A stretch of DNA of 64,000 nt from Bradyrhizobium barranii subsp. barranii (lineage in GTDB: Bacteria; Pseudomonadota; Alphaproteobacteria; Rhizobiales; Xanthobacteraceae): the NCBI RefSeq assembly GCF_017565645.3, contig NZ_CP086136.1:8663501-8727500 (forward strand), written 5' to 3'. The position numbers were made by a program, and so were the translations under genes. Below, in pieces: positions 61,399 to 64,000 of the stretch. Every line of letters begins with the position of its first letter. Within the stretch, counting starts at the first letter, position 1. Under the pieces are notes generated by a model. It was not told the origin of the DNA, made no database searches, and saw nothing but the letters and a program-made list of their open reading frames with translations.

Positions 61399-64000
61399 GC
61401 CTGGACGTATACGCGTCGTACGATGCTGTTGGGCAGTAGCTTCTTGGGTAGCGCGTTGTTCGGGGGCGTTACGGTGCCTACACCCAATCAGCCGCAGCGC
61501 AAGGATGCCATGGTGTTGAAGGCGGCCGACTCTCCCTTCGTCGTTGGCTGCACACAAGACGGCATTACCTCGTTGCGTTATCGTAACGATGCTTATGACA
61601 CGGATTATGTTCTGCCTGGAGCCGTGCTGGGGACGGCTCACGCTAGAGTTCGGCGTGCCGGATCACGAGTGGCATACGCTTCGAACCGGCGTTGATGCAA
61701 CGAAGCCGATGCATAGCGCGGCCCTTGAACTAGCAGCCCGCGATGCCGGCGTCCTTCTCACGACCCGCCTCGCAGTCGACGAGGCTGGATTGACGTGGGA
61801 GATCATGCTGCGGAACGACGGCATGGCGAGCGTGGAGGTTGGCGACCTCTATTTTCCCATGCCGATGAACACCGAATTTCCGGCAGGGCAACCGGCATCG
61901 GTGGCTGTTTTGAAGCACAGCTTCGTCTCGGGGCATGGATCGCACATCTTCTGGATTCGCGGCAACAGCACCGGCCCCTTCCTCATGCTCTTACCGGAAG
62001 CGGACACGTCACTGGAATATTGGGATGTCCACAAGGATTCGGCCGAAGCCAGTGGGACGTGGTGCGCCTACATCTTGGGCGGAGCGGCCGCCGGCGAGGC
62101 AGTGGCGGCGGGGATTCGCTGGCGACAGCCGACGCATTCCCTGTCCCTGTCGCCGGCCGAGCAACGGCGTTACCGTCTCCGCTTCCAATGGGTTGCCAAT
62201 TACGAGGCGGCGCGCAGGGCTATCGCGGACGCCGGTCTGGTGGACGTGGAAGTGATGCCGGGCATGACGGTTCCCAATGACCTGCATGTCGACATCGCGC
62301 TCGCGTCCTCCATTCCGGTGGAGCGAATCGAAGCGGAATTTACCGGCGACACGGTGGTGCAACGGTTGCCGGATCGGGCTGGCAGGCGCCTGTGGCGGGT
62401 TCGCTTTTCGCGATTGGGCGAGAACCGGCTGACCCTGCACCAGCCGGGTGCGCGCCAGACATTTCTTGAATTCTTCGCTACCGAGCCCGTCGAGACGATG
62501 ATGAAGAAGCGCGCAACCTTCATCGTGAAGCGGCAGCATCGTGACCCGTCCAAATGGTACGACGGTTTGTTTGGCGAGTGGAATATGGAGACGCAGGTCC
62601 TGCTTGGCCCGGACAATTACGACCGGATCAAGGGTTGGCGCATCTACGAGGTGACGTGTGATGATCCCGGGCTGAGCAAGCCCGCTTACCTCGCGACCAA
62701 GAATGCCGAGCATCCTGATGTGGCGGAAGTGGCGGCGCTGGATCGGTATATAGACACGTTCGTCTGGGGCGGGCTGCAACGTACCACACAGGAGGCATAC
62801 GCCTACGGCCTCTACGGCATACCCGATTGGAAGCAGAACAGGGAAAGCAGCGATCCCGGCCCGAAGGGTCGCCTGCATATCTGGCGGCCTTATGACTATC
62901 CGCACATCTTCGCGATGTATTTGGCCATGCACCGCATCGCGCGTGACCATCCCGCGATACCCACCCGCCAGAGCGCACGAGATTATTTGGTACGCGCCTA
63001 CGGTACGGCGCTGGCCATGTTCACGGTGCCGATGCGCGTGGTGATGTGGTCTGCCTACCGCACCGGCTTCTACAACGAATGTGTGATCCCCGAACTGGTT
63101 TCGGCGCTCACGACGGCGGGCTTGACGCGCGAGGCGGCGACGTTGGAGGCGCACTGGGCGCGTAAGGTGCGCGCCTTCGTCGATCCGAAGGCGGACCTGT
63201 TCAAGTCTGAATATCCGTTCGATTCCACAGCCTTCGAATCAACGCAGGCACTGGCGCGCTCGGCCCTTGACGACCCTGTCGCCATGGGGGTTTCGAAGGC
63301 GGCGGCGCGTGCCTTCTCGGAGCGTCAGATCGCTGCAAATCTGTTCTGCCGTGGCTGGCTGGAACCTGCTTATTACTATCTGGGCAGCGATTATCGCCAC
63401 ACTGCGGGCGACGCCTATACGCTGACTTACATGGCGCAGATGGGTGGCTGGGCGCTGCTTGATCATGCGCTGAACGATGCAGACGACCCGCATCCGCTCC
63501 TTCGTCTCGGCTATGCCTCACAACTCAGCGCGTGGGCTTTGCTGAACAGCGGCCCTGCGTCGGCGGGTCATGGCTATTGGTATCCGGGCGAGGAGAATGA
63601 CGGCGCGGCCGGTGGCGGCTTCGAGCCGGCGCCGAGCGGCACCACATGGCTCGGTCAGCCGCATCACCGTGGAACGTGGTATTACTCGTGCGAGATCGAC
63701 CTGGGATTTTGTGGGGCGGTCCGCGCTGCTGCGACGATCGTTGCCGACGATCCCATCTTTGGGCAGGTTTGTCACGGTGGCATCATGGAGACGTTCGCTC
63801 ACACCCTGCGTATCTGGCCACGTGATGGCGTGCGGCGACGGCTCAACGTGCGGCTCCAGTCTCTTCGATTGGACTTGGTGCTGCTCGACGCGCGATTCCG
63901 GGCGGATCGACCGATCATTCTGAATTTGGGGGCGGGGTGGATCAGCCTTACGCCTGAGCCCTTTGCCCCATCTGGATCGGGAGTGTCGTTCGAATTGCGG
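61399..64000 (+). pseudogene. DUF5695-like large Tat-exported protein, 5' truncated and frameshifted
   Basis: From 61399 the frame encodes a Tat-like signal (TYTRRTMLLGSSFLGSALFG) and LRYRNDAYDTDYVLPGAVLG. A one-base shift near 61633 moves it into a frame that stays open to the window end, more than 780 codons. Segments include VPDHEWHTLRTGVD, GLFGEWNMETQVLLGPDNYD, IWRPYDYPHIFAMYLAMHRI and GWLEPAYYYLGSDYRHTAGD. This resembles DUF5695-type proteins, thought to be carbohydrate-active, with an alpha/alpha-barrel-like C-terminal half. The natural start is lost because the partial IS end abuts the signal-peptide codons. The gene continues beyond the window. Confidence 0.65.

Noticed and set aside
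1..64000. CRISPR arrays, rRNA operons and tRNA genes
   Set aside because: No regularly spaced repeats, conserved rRNA segments or complete cloverleafs were noticed on either strand.

Overview
The window reads as high-GC alphaproteobacterial DNA, most like Bradyrhizobium or a close relative. The grounds are the family content, the many tiny zinc-ribbon and secreted proteins of bradyrhizobial type, and a palindrome plus a non-coding block that I recall (not checked) as common in such genomes. About two thirds is compact operons; the rest is accessory DNA with scars of recombinases, integrases and insertion sequences. LAYOUT. 1-4.2 kb: tail of a peptide-type binding protein, an AraC regulator, and a sulfite-dehydrogenase-like molybdoenzyme with its cytochrome c. 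4.2-6.3 kb: palindrome, conserved non-coding block and a decayed gene. 6.3-20.5 kb is the centrepiece: a minus-strand operon running alcohol dehydrogenase, two unrecognised small genes, mimABCD-type soluble diiron monooxygenase, two amidohydrolase halves, a DUF59-type protein and a dedicated GroEL-like chaperonin. It is flanked by two sigma54 activators of the AcoR/MimR type. A near-perfect -24/-12 promoter (18332-18347) and an upstream 21-bp palindrome (18433-18453) sit ahead of the dehydrogenase. The actinobacterial homologues oxidise propane, acetone and phenols, so propane to 2-propanol to acetone, or acetone to acetol, is the likeliest chemistry; the substrate is inferred. 21-22 kb: transposase remnant. 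22.0-28.8 kb: sugar ABC importer with FGGY kinase and class II aldolase. 28.8-33.4 kb: small regulator, secreted proteins, a CadC-like TPR regulator. 33.4-38.3 kb: gene-poor accessory zone of mini-genes and pseudogenes. 38.3-48.4 kb: polyol-type ABC importer joined to a PTS-driven dihydroxyacetone kinase (DhaL, DhaM, HPr, EI, an HTH protein, DhaK), all minus strand and mostly overlapping. 48.8-51.4 kb: hybrid sensor kinase. 52-55 kb: small envelope proteins and a PilZ protein. 55.3-57.1 kb: flavin monooxygenase with an NTF2-like N-terminus. 57.2-64 kb: serine-recombinase tail, aminotransferase and MFS pseudogenes, an intact IS1380-type element, a second partial copy of its end, and a large Tat-exported DUF5695-like gene that has lost its start to that partial copy and carries a frameshift. 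HOW IT WORKS TOGETHER. The mim region looks like a self-contained inducible module: two sensors, one promoter, an oxygenase, a dehydrogenase for its product, a chaperonin and probable maturation factors. The two sugar modules each pair an importer with the enzymes that make and split a phosphorylated ketose or triose. No tRNA, rRNA or CRISPR was seen.
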